Assembly: GCF_007115105.1 (NCBI RefSeq)
Contig: NZ_SULJ01000001.1
Location: 1-64,000, forward strand
Length of the DNA stretch: 64,000 bases
Reading direction: 5' to 3'
Source of the DNA: Clostridium sp. HBUAS56010
GTDB taxonomy: Bacteria > Bacillota > Clostridia > Lachnospirales > Lachnospiraceae
Below are positions 1-7,611 of this stretch, piece after piece (the stretch's first letter is position 1; each line of letters opens with the position of its first letter). The notes under the pieces are model-generated. The model saw nothing but the letters and a program-made list of their open reading frames with translations, had not been told where the DNA came from and searched no databases. The translations under genes and the position numbers were made by a program.

Positions 1-214
1 GCTCAATAAGTTCCTTTTGTTCCGATGTAAGATTGTCTTTCTCTTTAAAAGAACCACTATTATTGGCTTGCTGAATCCATTTGTCTAGCAAGGAGGAGGC
101 AATATCATATTCTCGGATAATGTCACACTTACGTTTTCCATTATTATATAATTGTACTACTTGGTTCTTGAATTCGTCCGTATAGGTACGGCGAGGGCGT
201 CTTTCAACAGTCAT
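1..214 (-). CDS. IS3-family transposase OrfA, partial
   Basis: This is the N-terminal part of a small helix-turn-helix transposase subunit; the rest lies left of the window. The visible 71 residues start MTVERRPRRTYTDEFKNQ and contain the typical OrfA pattern of a basic start, a TDEFKxQVVxLY helix and a recognition helix with the motif REYDIASSLLDKWI. In IS3-family elements OrfA binds the terminal repeats and is joined to OrfB by programmed frameshifting. The start is the ATG at 214, preceded by an AGGAGCTAAGCCC leader. The family is clear; the exact IS is not. Confidence 0.8.
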   Translation of the reverse strand, partial: MTVERRPRRTYTDEFKNQVVQLYNNGKRKCDIIREYDIASSLLDKWIQQANNSGSFKEKDNLTSEQKELIE

Positions 215-272
215 GGGCTTAGCTCCTTTTACTTTATAATTATATTTTACATGCCCTTATGATAACTGTCCA
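1..272 (-). mobile_element. end of an IS3-family insertion sequence
   Basis: Upstream of the OrfA start the sequence runs about 55 bp to a plausible outer end beginning TGGACAGTTATC when read on the minus strand, a form seen at ends of some IS3-family elements. The other end is outside the window, so the inverted repeat and target duplication cannot be checked. The boundary at 272 is a guess from sequence character. Confidence 0.4.
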
Positions 273-303
273 ATTAATTGTAGCCTATCCAATTTTTCAA
301 GTA

Positions 304-690
304 TCCTTAAAGGAGAATTGAAACGGGTAAAGGAATATTTGATAAGGACACAATGTCCCTTTCAAACAAATATCTTCTAAACTTACATCGTGTAATGTTA
401 GAAAGGTTCCAGAAGAACCCTTCAAACTTTTAGGAAGCAACAAGTTGTTACCTCGTAACTTGCATGTAATAATTAGGAAGGTTCTCAAAGAACCTTGCAA
501 ACTTTTGGTAAGCAACAAACTGTTACCTACCAACTGTAGGAATGGACACAATGTCCTTACCTAACTTGATGAAATTTATTGACACTTAAACTATAGGATT
601 TTTCTAAACATTCAAAACGAAGGATTGGTTAGGTTCAAATTGAACCCTACTAAGATTTTAGGAAGTTGCAACTTGCAACCTCGTAACTTT
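304..690. repeat. tandem degenerate hairpin repeat block
   Basis: This non-coding block holds about ten short inverted repeats with tiny loops. Clear ones are GGACA-CAA-TGTCC at 346-358 and again at 544-556, GGTTC-5-GAACC at 405-419, AAGGTTCT-CAA-AGAACCTT at 478-496, GGTTCAA-A-TTGAACC at 632-646 and GTTGCAA-C-TTGCAAC at 665-679. A nested one lies at 375-403. Three diverged units (about 403-470, 478-540, 630-690) share the order GGTT hairpin, an AAnnTTTT linker, a second hairpin, then ACCT. The arms differ between units but stay complementary. No protein-like reading frame is convincing. Confidence 0.7.
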
Positions 691-789
691 GCTTGTTACT
701 TATTAAATTATATATCTTGTGTGATCTAACAGAAACATAGTATTCACCTTTAAAGGGGAAAACGTAATACCAGGAGAAAATATTCCCTG

Positions 790-815
790 ATTCACCTCTA
801 TGCAATAGAGTGAAT
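790..815. other. stem-loop
   Basis: ATTCA-c-CTCTAT and ATAGAG-TGAAT form an 11-bp stem with one bulged C and a GCA loop. It sits between the hairpin repeat block and the nested structure at 858-939, continuing the inverted-repeat theme of this intergenic stretch. Confidence 0.55.
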
Positions 816-857
816 GTTAAATCGTTAGTATTTTGTTTTCGTTAAATAATGTTATTA

Positions 858-939
858 TCTGCCAAATGGGTACATGAAACTGTTCCACGACTTCACACCT
901 TGGGAAAGTCGTTGTGTACCTATTTGTCACCTTGGCAGA
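858..939. other. nested long stem-loop (possible structured RNA)
   Basis: Three concentric stems are visible: TCTGCCAA (858-865) with TTGGCAGA (932-939), GGGTACA with TGTACCT, and CACGACTT with AAAGTCGT. No run of T follows, so it is not a simple intrinsic terminator. It could be an RNA leader or the end of a longer structured transcript; direction is unknown. Confidence 0.5.
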
Positions 940-1001
940 TTTACAAACTCCATTGTGATATACTTATATAAAATTTAAATCATCAATTGAAAGGGAATAA
1001 A

Positions 1002-1181
1002 ATGGAAAAGTTTTTGAATATTGTTGGTGGAGTTTCTGTTGTTTTCATAGCAATTACTGCAATATGTTATCGGAACAGTGAAAAATATCCTCTTATCGGT
1101 TTGATAGTAGCGATTCTATTACTTTTAATTACAGCAATTAAAATATTCCGAAACAAAAGAAAAAAGAGATTTCAGATTTGA
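1002..1181 (+). CDS. small two-helix membrane protein, unknown
   Basis: This 59-residue protein starts at the ATG at 1002, preceded by AAAGGGA with good spacing; an upstream in-frame TTG at 987 is less likely. Two hydrophobic segments (about residues 7-24 and 31-49) are separated by a short polar turn, RNSEKYP, and followed by a basic tail, RNKRKKR. It is probably an inner-membrane protein with both ends inside. No family is recognised. It lies alone between structured non-coding DNA and the 26-bp direct repeats. Confidence 0.6.
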   Translation: MEKFLNIVGGVSVVFIAITAICYRNSEKYPLIGLIVAILLLLITAIKIFRNKRKKRFQI

Positions 1182-1314
1182 GCGTAGCGAAAATAGGGGT
1201 CTTATATGACTATATATTCTATATGATAGTGGAGTGTATTTTTTGCTACGCCAAAACGGGGTATACTTTCACATTTTTACCCAAAGTATGCTACGCCAAA
1301 ACGGGGTATACTTT
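1182..1314. repeat. 26-bp direct repeats and partner inverted repeat
   Basis: Two identical 26-bp copies, beginning TGCTACGCCAAAACGGGG, lie at 1244-1269 and 1289-1314. The GCTACGC of the first copy is complementary to GCGTAGC at 1182-1188; adjoining A and T runs extend the stem to about 14 bp around a 40-nt loop. The repeats sit just upstream of the YdjM-like gene, so they could be regulatory sites; only the repetition is seen. Confidence 0.6.
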
Positions 1315-1442
1315 TGAAAAAGCAATTTTAGAAGGAGGAATTTAAGAGGTTTGAGATTACAGAATCCCCAAAATATCAGATACAATAAAGTTTGAAAATA
1401 TATGAACAAGGGTGTAAAATATAAAAAAAGGGGTGCTTTAAT

Positions 1443-2045
1443 ATGATGGGGAAAACACATATTTTTATAGGTATGGCTTCGGCTCTTGCTATATCAGTTC
1501 CTAGCACAGGAGATGAGTGTTTGGCTGCAATAATGGGCGGAGCAGTGGGAGGAATAATTAGCGATATAGATATTCGATCAAATTCATATTGTAGAGATGC
1601 TTTATATGCAAGATTCATAACGGCTGGAATTGTATTGTTTTCATTTATTATTAATTTTTTTGTGGGTGGAGAAATATGGAGAAGTATCATCAACACTAAT
1701 TATGTTCGTTTATCTATTGGTATAAGTACCTTTTTGATGTTATGCTTGTTTGGTGTTTTTCAAAATCACAGAGAATTTACTCATTCTCTGATTGCATTAG
1801 TTTTATTCACTGTTTCAGTTGGATTATTTTGTTATCCAATAGCAGTTCCATTTGTAATTGGTTTTTTGTCTCATCTTTTATTAGATATTTTAAATAAAAA
1901 ACCTATAAGATTATTATTTCCTAAGGACAAAGGTATATGTCTGAAGTTATGTTATTCTAATAAAATAGCAGATAAAGTTTTTATGGTACTTGGAATTGTG
2001 GGAACTATTTTTGCTTTATCATACTCATGTTTTAGAATTTTCTGA
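1443..2045 (+). CDS. membrane-bound metal-dependent hydrolase, YdjM/DUF457-like
   Basis: This is a 200-residue multi-spanning membrane protein. The N-terminal MGKTHIFIGMA, the internal HREFTHSLI and the later HLLLDILNKKPIRLLFP fit the LexA-regulated YdjM/DUF457 family, in which the His residues are thought to coordinate metal. Hydrophobic segments occur near residues 25-40, 55-75, 85-105, 115-150 and 180-198. The ATG at 1443 follows AAAAAGGGG; a second ATG at 1446 is equally possible. Relatives are often SOS-controlled or carried on phages, which fits the LexA-like gene nearby. Biochemical role is unproven. Confidence 0.75.
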   Translation: MMGKTHIFIGMASALAISVPSTGDECLAAIMGGAVGGIISDIDIRSNSYCRDALYARFITAGIVLFSFIINFFVGGEIWRSIINTNYVRLSIGISTFLMLCLFGVFQNHREFTHSLIALVLFTVSVGLFCYPIAVPFVIGFLSHLLLDILNKKPIRLLFPKDKGICLKLCYSNKIADKVFMVLGIVGTIFALSYSCFRIF

Positions 2046-2091
2046 CAGTGTTTATGTAATTTTATTTTACAACAGTATTATAATTTGAAAC

Positions 2092-2130
2092 ACAAAAAGC
2101 ACACCCATTAATTTAATAATGAGTCTGCTT
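2092..2130 (-). terminator. intrinsic terminator of the large RNA
   Basis: Read on the minus strand, AAGCAGACTCATTA pairs with TAATGGGTGTGCTT around a short TTAAAT loop and is followed by a T run. It closes the transcript that begins near 2712. The complementary arms are long with few mismatches. Confidence 0.8.
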
Positions 2131-2712
2131 CTTATCGGAGAGTATTACTTCCCTTATTAACGCCGCTCTCCCTTAGTTCAAAGGGCGCCCCTAATCTTCC
2201 GGGATTTTAATCCAAGTACTTGATTTTGCCGTGCAAACTCACAAGGTTTCTTGCTCACTTGAATTAAAAGATTTTGTATGGAATCATGCACGCTAGATTA
2301 TTACCATACCATATTGACGATTTTGATTGATTATAACCATAGGCTCAACCATAAACCTACCCACCCATACGATCATATTCTATATCCATATTGTTTGGTT
2401 AATCTTAATATAGATATTTTATTGATATAATGCTCATTTTTTATTATACGATTCAGGAAGTTAGCATCTTTCTCTCAACTGGTATTATTGGCCTCACAGT
2501 TGGCTTTGAATCATAGTTTGACCGAGACTTTTGTCGATTTCATCTTATGATTATTGGCATCACGGTATATCGGTCATGATACCGTTTCACCTTTAACAAA
2601 GAGTAAAATATATGGAAGATTGTCGAACTCCCAAGACACTGTCCGGTCATATGCTATGCTCTCAGCCACCCAACGCTGAAAGCAATCTTGCCTACTTCCG
2701 AACTCATGTTCT
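2093..2712 (-). ncRNA. large structured non-coding RNA (about 620 nt; ROOL/GOLLD-like candidate)
   Basis: A perfect promoter at its 5' end and a strong terminator at its 3' end bracket about 620 nt without a credible reading frame on either strand. Many helices can be drawn on the minus strand: GAAC-atga-GTTC near the 5' end, GGCAAGATTG with CAATCTTCC, ACGGTAT with ATACCGT, TGACCGA with TCGGTCA, CAACTG with CAGTTG, GTATGG with CCATAC, CCCTT with AAGGG, and GGAGAG with CTCTCC. Size, ornate folding, a mobile-element location and an SOS-type box recall the phage-associated ROOL and GOLLD classes. I cannot match it to either consensus by eye, so the class is inferred. Confidence 0.7.
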
Positions 2713-2718
2713 GTATGA

Positions 2719-2747
2719 ATTATATCGAACATATGTGCTATTGTCAA
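2719..2747 (-). promoter_or_regulatory. consensus sigma-A promoter overlapped by a LexA-type box
   Basis: TTGACA (2747-2742) and TATAAT (2724-2719) are both perfect and separated by 17 bp. The spacer contains CGAACATATGTGCT (2726-2739 on the plus strand), one or two bases from the Gram-positive LexA operator CGAACRNRYGTTCG. It drives the large RNA leftward. A repressor bound here would block polymerase. Confidence 0.8.
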
Positions 2748-2959
2748 GCGTTTTACGAAAAGAGATTTAATTAATTTTTCTTCCTATATGATATTGGATT
2801 TGCAGTTCATTGTTCCCCATAATATCAATCATATCATTCAAAATTTGCCCCAATTTCCGCTTAAAATGTCTTAGGTGTAAACTTGTAAGGGTGTGACATT
2901 AGAAGTCCATATTAGCCTTTAAAACGCATTGTAGATACATTGGGATATGTTATGCCGAC

Positions 2960-4626
2960 GTGGTAAATTTACCCGCTCGGATATCTGAATCTTAAATTTA
3001 AGACGCAGATACCAGATCAGCATTTTCTATTTGATAAGTCAGTATTCAGTTTTTCGTTTTAGAGTGATAAAATAGTTTTTCACCCGCGGGGGATAAACCT
3101 ATAGTTTTCTCAATTCTGCGTAAAAGGTGCTTACCTGATAAGCACGAGGTTCCAATGGAACTTGGTGTCTTCTCCAGACGGAGAACACTCCTCTTGTCAA
3201 TCCAGATGGAGCACACTTTCCCAACTTTGGGAAGATGTACACTTCACGAAATTTCACTCCCAAAATTGGGGGATTGATTTTACTATTGCCTTGAAAGGCA
3301 TCTGCCATAACATCAAACACATCACATAATCACCCTTAATTTGCCCCTGTAACCTCTTGCCCTGACAACTCTCCACCTACACGCTTAAACGTCCATATGA
3401 GACAAATAAACACCTTGTACAGTCGGTGTAATGTAGTTATAATTCAGCCGAATTTACGGCTCTATTGCTCATATCATTTCCTATGCTCATATCATTTCCT
3501 ATTAAATGGGATTCTCTGACCTCGTGGTAAATTTACCACAAAGACATTCCCCAACGCAGAATCATGGAGTTTGGAAAGAAGATAAGCCTTTGGTAAATTT
3601 ACCAAACCCTATATCTAATGTTGACACTACAAAAAAGTTGGCTCAAAAGTTAGGAATGTAACTACTAACAATCTGTTTTATTTACCAATCTGGTAAACGA
3701 TTAGATGGAGTAACGGTTCGTGACTTCATCAACTAACGAATTTCTCCGTCAGTACTTTCCAATTTGGGAACTACTGAACCACTCGTACAAAATTTACGAG
3801 AGAATACCCTCCGACAAAGTCGTTCAGAACGACTACAATTTTGTTGTGCATCAGATGCACACCTTGATTAGCGCCCACCATTTGGTGGCAAGTAGATTCC
3901 TTAAAAATCAATGCTCCCAGATCGGGGAGTAGTAGACGGACGGACTTTCCCATTGGTAGGCTGAGTGAACAATCGGAAATTTCCGATACTTGAATAAATT
4001 TCGCCATCCAGATCTGGACTGCAAGCTGTTCCTGGTTTGCCAAGACCGAATTATTCGGTTTTGCCTTAAATCTGTGTACACGGTGTCAACTGTCTCAAAT
4101 TAGCGACGGTTCCCCGCGGGATACTGGTAAGAATCAGCATAGTTTTCGAAGAATACGCTATATGCTCGAGGTGTGGCTCTTGCCCACACGTTCACGAAGT
4201 CCCCAAATGGGATATTGTACTGTGACGACTGCTTAGTTCTAAGCAGTGTCCTTCAAAGACCACACACTATCTGTGTATCCTATATTCCGTAAAATGTGGA
4301 ATCCAGTAAGGGGTGTCTGGAATGGATATACCTTTTCACAATGATATATGAGGGGCGGTAAGTTGCCGTATCCCTACAGGGTGTCACAAATTTGAGATAC
4401 CTTTATATAGAAGTCTCGTCAAAAATGGTGTGTCATATTTGACCCTCCTTTAGAGGACTCGGAACTTTTTCCGACTGCTGCAACTTCGGTTCAAACCGAA
4501 ATCGGTACAGATTCCCTTTGAAGGGAAATCGTGAATAGGGTATCACCTAAAATGGTGGATACCCCTTACTTTTACCAGTGTACTTATGGGTACGTTGGTA
4601 AATCTCATTGTGCACATGTGCACAGT
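2960..4626. repeat. array of short sequence-diverse inverted repeats
   Basis: About 1.7 kb between two divergent promoters contain no convincing gene but dozens of short near-perfect inverted repeats. Checked examples are TTTGGTAAATTTACCAAA (3589-3606), GTGGTAAATTTACCAC (3524-3539), GTGCTTA-5-TAAGCAC (3127-3145), TTTACCA-ATC-TGGTAAA (3681-3697), GTCGTTC-A-GAACGAC (3819-3833), GTGCATC-A-GATGCAC (3846-3860), CCACCA-TT-TGGTGG (3875-3888), ATCGGAAATTTCCGAT (3972-3987), ACTGCTTAG-TT-CTAAGCAGT (4228-4247), TTCGGTT-CA-AACCGAA (4485-4500) and TGTGCACATGTGCACA (4609-4624). Most differ in sequence; a GGTAAATTTACC core recurs at 2962, 3526 and 3591. Confidence 0.8.
3467..3502. repeat. 18-bp perfect tandem duplication
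   Basis: The unit GCTCATATCATTTCCTAT occurs twice with no gap (3467-3484 and 3485-3502), inside the inverted-repeat array. It looks like a recent slippage product; no function is evident. Confidence 0.85.
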
Positions 4627-4680
4627 GAACCTGTACTTTCTGATACGGGTTGGTTTTGATTAATATGGCTTCAAAAAACT

Positions 4681-4720
4681 AGTACATATGTTTGCTTTTT
4701 TACTATGGTCATGCTATAAT
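4681..4720 (+). promoter_or_regulatory. promoter of the lexA-like gene with LexA-type box
   Basis: TTGCTT (4692-4697) and TATAAT (4715-4720) are 17 bp apart. The -35 element is overlapped by AGTACATATGTTTG (4681-4694), which shares the ACATATGT core with the box in front of the large RNA. This suggests autoregulation of the LexA paralogue and co-regulation of the RNA. Confidence 0.7.
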
Positions 4721-4756
4721 GGGTGAAGTATGAATCCAATGAAAGAAGGTGAATCC

Positions 4757-5380
4757 GTGCAAAAGAAACTGACAAATAAGCAAAAGGCAGTACTAGATTA
4801 TCTTAGGAATTATATTAGCGGGAAAGGATATCCGCCTACAATACGTGAGATTGCTTCTGAAATAGGGGCAAAATCTCCCTCCACAGCACAAATGTATTTG
4901 GAAACATTAATAGAAAAAGGTTACATTGAACGTGATCCTACAAAGCCTCGAGCTATTACGATTGTAGATGCAGAGCATAACAGTATGGCATCAAATGATA
5001 ATTGGTTTATTGATATTCCTGTGTTGGGTTCAATTTCAGATGAAAAGTCTTTTTTTTCGCAAGAAAATATTAAGGATTATTTTTCGGCTCCAACAGAGGC
5101 AGTGAGAGATAAGGATTGCTTTATGCTTATTGCAAAAGGAAGCAGCATGGAGAAGGCTGCAATATATGACGGTGACAGGGTAATTGCGTCAAGACAATCG
5201 AATGCTGAAGATGGCGATATAGTGATTGCATTGATAGGAGATATGGCTACAGTAAAACGATTCTATAAGGAAGATAATGGTTATCGCCTTCAGCCAGAAA
5301 ATGATTCAATGGAACCCATCATATTGAATAAAGCAACAATTTTAGGTCGGGTGGTAGGAGTCGTTCGTGATATGCGATAG
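4757..5380 (+). CDS. lexA: LexA-like repressor lacking the Ala-Gly cleavage site
   Basis: This 207-residue protein is LexA-like throughout: a winged HTH (KQKAVLDYLRNYISGKGYPPTIREIA, then ekGYIERDPTKPRAI) and an S24 peptidase domain with the Ser of GSSM and the Lys of ATVKRFY. Aligned by eye to Bacillus LexA, IPVLGSISDEKSFF replaces IPIIGKVTAGLPIT, so the scissile Ala-Gly is Asp-Glu. Self-cleavage should therefore fail. The GTG at 4757 is preferred: GAAGGTG precedes it, whereas the in-frame ATG at 4730 would sit only about 3 nt from the transcript start. It probably binds the two ACATATGT boxes at 2726-2739 and 4681-4694. Confidence 0.85.
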   Translation: MQKKLTNKQKAVLDYLRNYISGKGYPPTIREIASEIGAKSPSTAQMYLETLIEKGYIERDPTKPRAITIVDAEHNSMASNDNWFIDIPVLGSISDEKSFFSQENIKDYFSAPTEAVRDKDCFMLIAKGSSMEKAAIYDGDRVIASRQSNAEDGDIVIALIGDMATVKRFYKEDNGYRLQPENDSMEPIILNKATILGRVVGVVRDMR

Positions 5381-5908
5381 AGGAAAAGAGGTTATTATAA
5401 GAAAGTTTGAAATTATTGGAATTTATCGTTGACAATACCTGAAACAGGTGGTAATATTTAAAAAGAACATACGTTCTAGTTTTTGAGGTGAATATGAGAA
5501 GTATCCACACAAAAAAAGAAAGCCAATGCTTGGCGGCATCAGCTTTTGAGTAAGGTAACATTGGCGTGTTATCTTACAATATGTAATAAAAACTGCACAG
5601 ACAAAGCTGTACATAAGAATTTAGTCATTCATATTATAGCAGATACTTTCTAAAAAGTAAAGTCTACGGATAATTCAATCCGGCAGTTTCCAACACATTG
5701 ATTTTTTACAACTGAATAATGCTTTATTGCTCTATGCCTAATATCTGAATAAAATCTGTCTTTTATTACGATTCGTTTTAATTGTCAGAAAATATAAAGA
5801 TAGCATAGGTGCTATTTGTGTGCTACTGATATCGAATGATACCAGGTCTATTAAGCATACTCATTCTTTGGAATTCAATCAATATAAGATGAAAGGAGAT
5901 AAGAAAAT
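5381..5908. other. 528-bp intergenic stretch with stem-loops
   Basis: No gene is visible. Stem-loops are GCCAA-TGC-TTGGC (5522-5534) and GTAAG-g-TAAC with GTTA-t-CTTAC (5550-5577). Neither is followed by a long T run, so either could be a weak terminator or part of the inverted-repeat theme seen elsewhere. Nothing else stands out. Confidence 0.5.
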
Positions 5909-6184
5909 TTGGAGTCATCTAATCTACAACTGTATGATTTTAAGATACTGCGTGTGGTAAATGCGTTGGGGAGGGATTCCCCTGACAATGCAATTACTCT
6001 CGTAGAAATAGAAGAGGCCTTACCGAAAGTAGGTAGAAAATCGCATATGTCTACATATAAATATGTCCGCAAACTTGCAGATAATGGTTATTTGAATCGT
6101 GGTTTCTGCGATGGGCTGATTATTACATACTACATCAGTGATAAGGGGCAAGAGTTTTTGAAAAATGTTTGTGAAGGTAAATAA
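5909..6184 (+). CDS. small winged-helix DNA-binding protein
   Basis: The 91 residues resemble a MarR/PadR-type winged helix: an N-terminal helix with [15 protein letters not shown], a turn, a recognition region [19 protein letters not shown], and a beta wing [18 protein letters not shown]. Translation starts at a TTG (5909) after AAAGGAGATAAG, as no ATG fits. It heads the cold-shock gene run and may be a transcriptional switch of the element. A precise family is not assigned. Confidence 0.65.
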   Translation: MESSNLQLYDFKILRVVNALGRDSPDNAITLVEIEEALPKVGRKSHMSTYKYVRKLADNGYLNRGFCDGLIITYYISDKGQEFLKNVCEGK

Positions 6185-6213
6185 AGTTTTATTTAGAAAA
6201 AGGAGGATTTTTA

Positions 6214-6429
6214 ATGGATTCAGGAATTGTCAAATGGTTTAACGCAATGAAAGGTTTTGGTTTCATTACAAGAGAAGATGGAACAGATTTGTTTGTACAT
6301 CATTCGGATCTCAATATCACTGGTTACAGAACTCTTAATGAAGGCCAACGAGTGGAATTTAATTCAGTCACTACTAAAAAGGGAAATCAGGCAGTAAATG
6401 TTTTCTGCTGGGAGTTTGCACCGCAGTAG
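6214..6429 (+). CDS. cold-shock protein, CspA family
   Basis: A 71-residue single cold-shock domain of normal family length. RNP1 is [10 protein letters not shown] and RNP2 is DLFVHHSD, with the usual IVKWFN start and a C-terminal KKGNQAVNV. Such proteins bind single-stranded RNA or DNA and melt secondary structure. AGGAGG precedes the ATG. It is followed closely by a second cold-shock gene, and the element is unusually rich in structured nucleic acid, which makes an RNA-chaperone role attractive but unproven. Confidence 0.9.
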   Translation: MDSGIVKWFNAMKGFGFITREDGTDLFVHHSDLNITGYRTLNEGQRVEFNSVTTKKGNQAVNVFCWEFAPQ

Positions 6430-6475
6430 AAAATGTATCTATATTAATCAAACAAAAATTAAGGAGGATTTTACA

Positions 6476-6859
6476 ATGATTAACGGAATTATTAAGTGGT
6501 TTGATGCTAAGAAAGGCTTTGGATTTGTGATGGAAGAGTTTAACCCCTCAAAGGAGTATTTTCTTCATATTAAGAATTTAGAACTGCCTGAAGGTGAACG
6601 TGTCGACATTGGTCGTGCTGTTGAATTTGAAACCGCTACCAATGAAAAAGGCGAAATGGCTGTTAATGCCAAGCTGACAGGTTTTAGCCTAAAGAAACTT
6701 AGAAGAATCTGGGGAGAAAGAAATTGCTCCGTCTCATCTGGCAGAAATGCAAATGGAACTATTGGCTACAAAATTATTGACAAGGAAAATAATCAATCCT
6801 TACTTGGAGATGATTACAATTTAACATTACCAGAAGTTGAATGTTATTACTACGCATAA
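6476..6859 (+). CDS. cold-shock-domain protein with C-terminal extension
   Basis: The 127-residue product begins MINGIIKWFDAKKGFGFV, a cold-shock domain with RNP1 KGFGFVME and a degenerate RNP2 (EYFLHIKN). After about residue 70 it continues with about 55 residues unlike the CspA family (KKLRRIWGERN, then a Ser/Asn-rich stretch). The ATG at 6476 follows AAGGAGG. Divergence of RNP2 suggests altered nucleic-acid preference. The tail has no recognised domain. Confidence 0.8.
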   Translation: MINGIIKWFDAKKGFGFVMEEFNPSKEYFLHIKNLELPEGERVDIGRAVEFETATNEKGEMAVNAKLTGFSLKKLRRIWGERNCSVSSGRNANGTIGYKIIDKENNQSLLGDDYNLTLPEVECYYYA

Positions 6860-6890
6860 ATAAAAATCAAAAATAAAAGGAGAAAACACA

Positions 6891-7541
6891 ATGAAAGCAG
6901 TAAAAATTACAGGAGTAGAATTACAGGAATTATTAAAGAAGTCCGCTGGCGGTATCTATGTTGGACGAGGATTTGAGAACTTTATCAAAAAGTCTTCTAT
7001 TGAAGTTTTAGACGAGGAATTAAAGTTGATTTGTGATGATTGCACAACTGTTACATTACCTGTCTACAACGGAAATATTTATGTCAATTTTGCGGTTGCT
7101 GCGGAAGATGATACTGAAGATACTGTTTATGAAGTATGGGAAGGTAATGCTTATTTTGATTATGTATTTGAGATTTTGAATACGGTGATCGCTTTCAATA
7201 TTAACGAGAAACCTTTTGTTTTATCCCCTGTTCAGTTTAAGTCATTGGTGGAATATGTTCCTGTTTATGGCATTGAATACAATGTGTCAAGCGTAGATTC
7301 CTATGGTCTAAGTGTTGATATGAATAATTGCACTTTATATGTCGAAATCAAGAAGAAGGAAATTGAAATTAACACGAGAAGAGGGGCAGAAGTAACAATT
7401 GATATGGACATTGTGGATTCAATTCAGAATCTTACCGAGGAATATGGCTATGTATGCTACGCTATTGACCTTGATGGTTCGGCTCGTTTGGAGATAACCC
7501 CAGCGAAGAAGTTTAGCTTTATTGGCGAATTGAGATATTGA
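6891..7541 (+). CDS. hypothetical protein, 216 residues
   Basis: This soluble acidic protein is rich in beta-type alternation, with no signal peptide, membrane segment or motif I recognise. AAAGGAG lies 9 nt before the ATG. It follows the two cold-shock genes in the same direction and is probably cotranscribed with them. No function is proposed. Confidence 0.65.
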   Translation: MKAVKITGVELQELLKKSAGGIYVGRGFENFIKKSSIEVLDEELKLICDDCTTVTLPVYNGNIYVNFAVAAEDDTEDTVYEVWEGNAYFDYVFEILNTVIAFNINEKPFVLSPVQFKSLVEYVPVYGIEYNVSSVDSYGLSVDMNNCTLYVEIKKKEIEINTRRGAEVTIDMDIVDSIQNLTEEYGYVCYAIDLDGSARLEITPAKKFSFIGELRY

Positions 7542-7611
7542 AAACTTGTAGGAAAGGCGACTGCTTGAAAAATAGCACTCGTCCAAACTTAAAAATAAGG
7601 GAGAAGAACAC

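Noticed and set aside
297-551. 84-codon minus-strand frame
   Set aside because: It translates the repeat block itself (repeated NSLLLTKSL-like phrases) and has no start signal; the repetition is explained by the hairpin units.
3099-4043. Three reading frames of 70-90 codons in the hairpin array
   Set aside because: They lack ribosome sites, run through palindromes on both strands, and show no protein-like composition.
2960-4626. CRISPR array
   Set aside because: The repeated feature is self-complementarity, not a constant repeat with variable spacers; repeats differ in sequence, spacing is irregular, and no cas genes are near.
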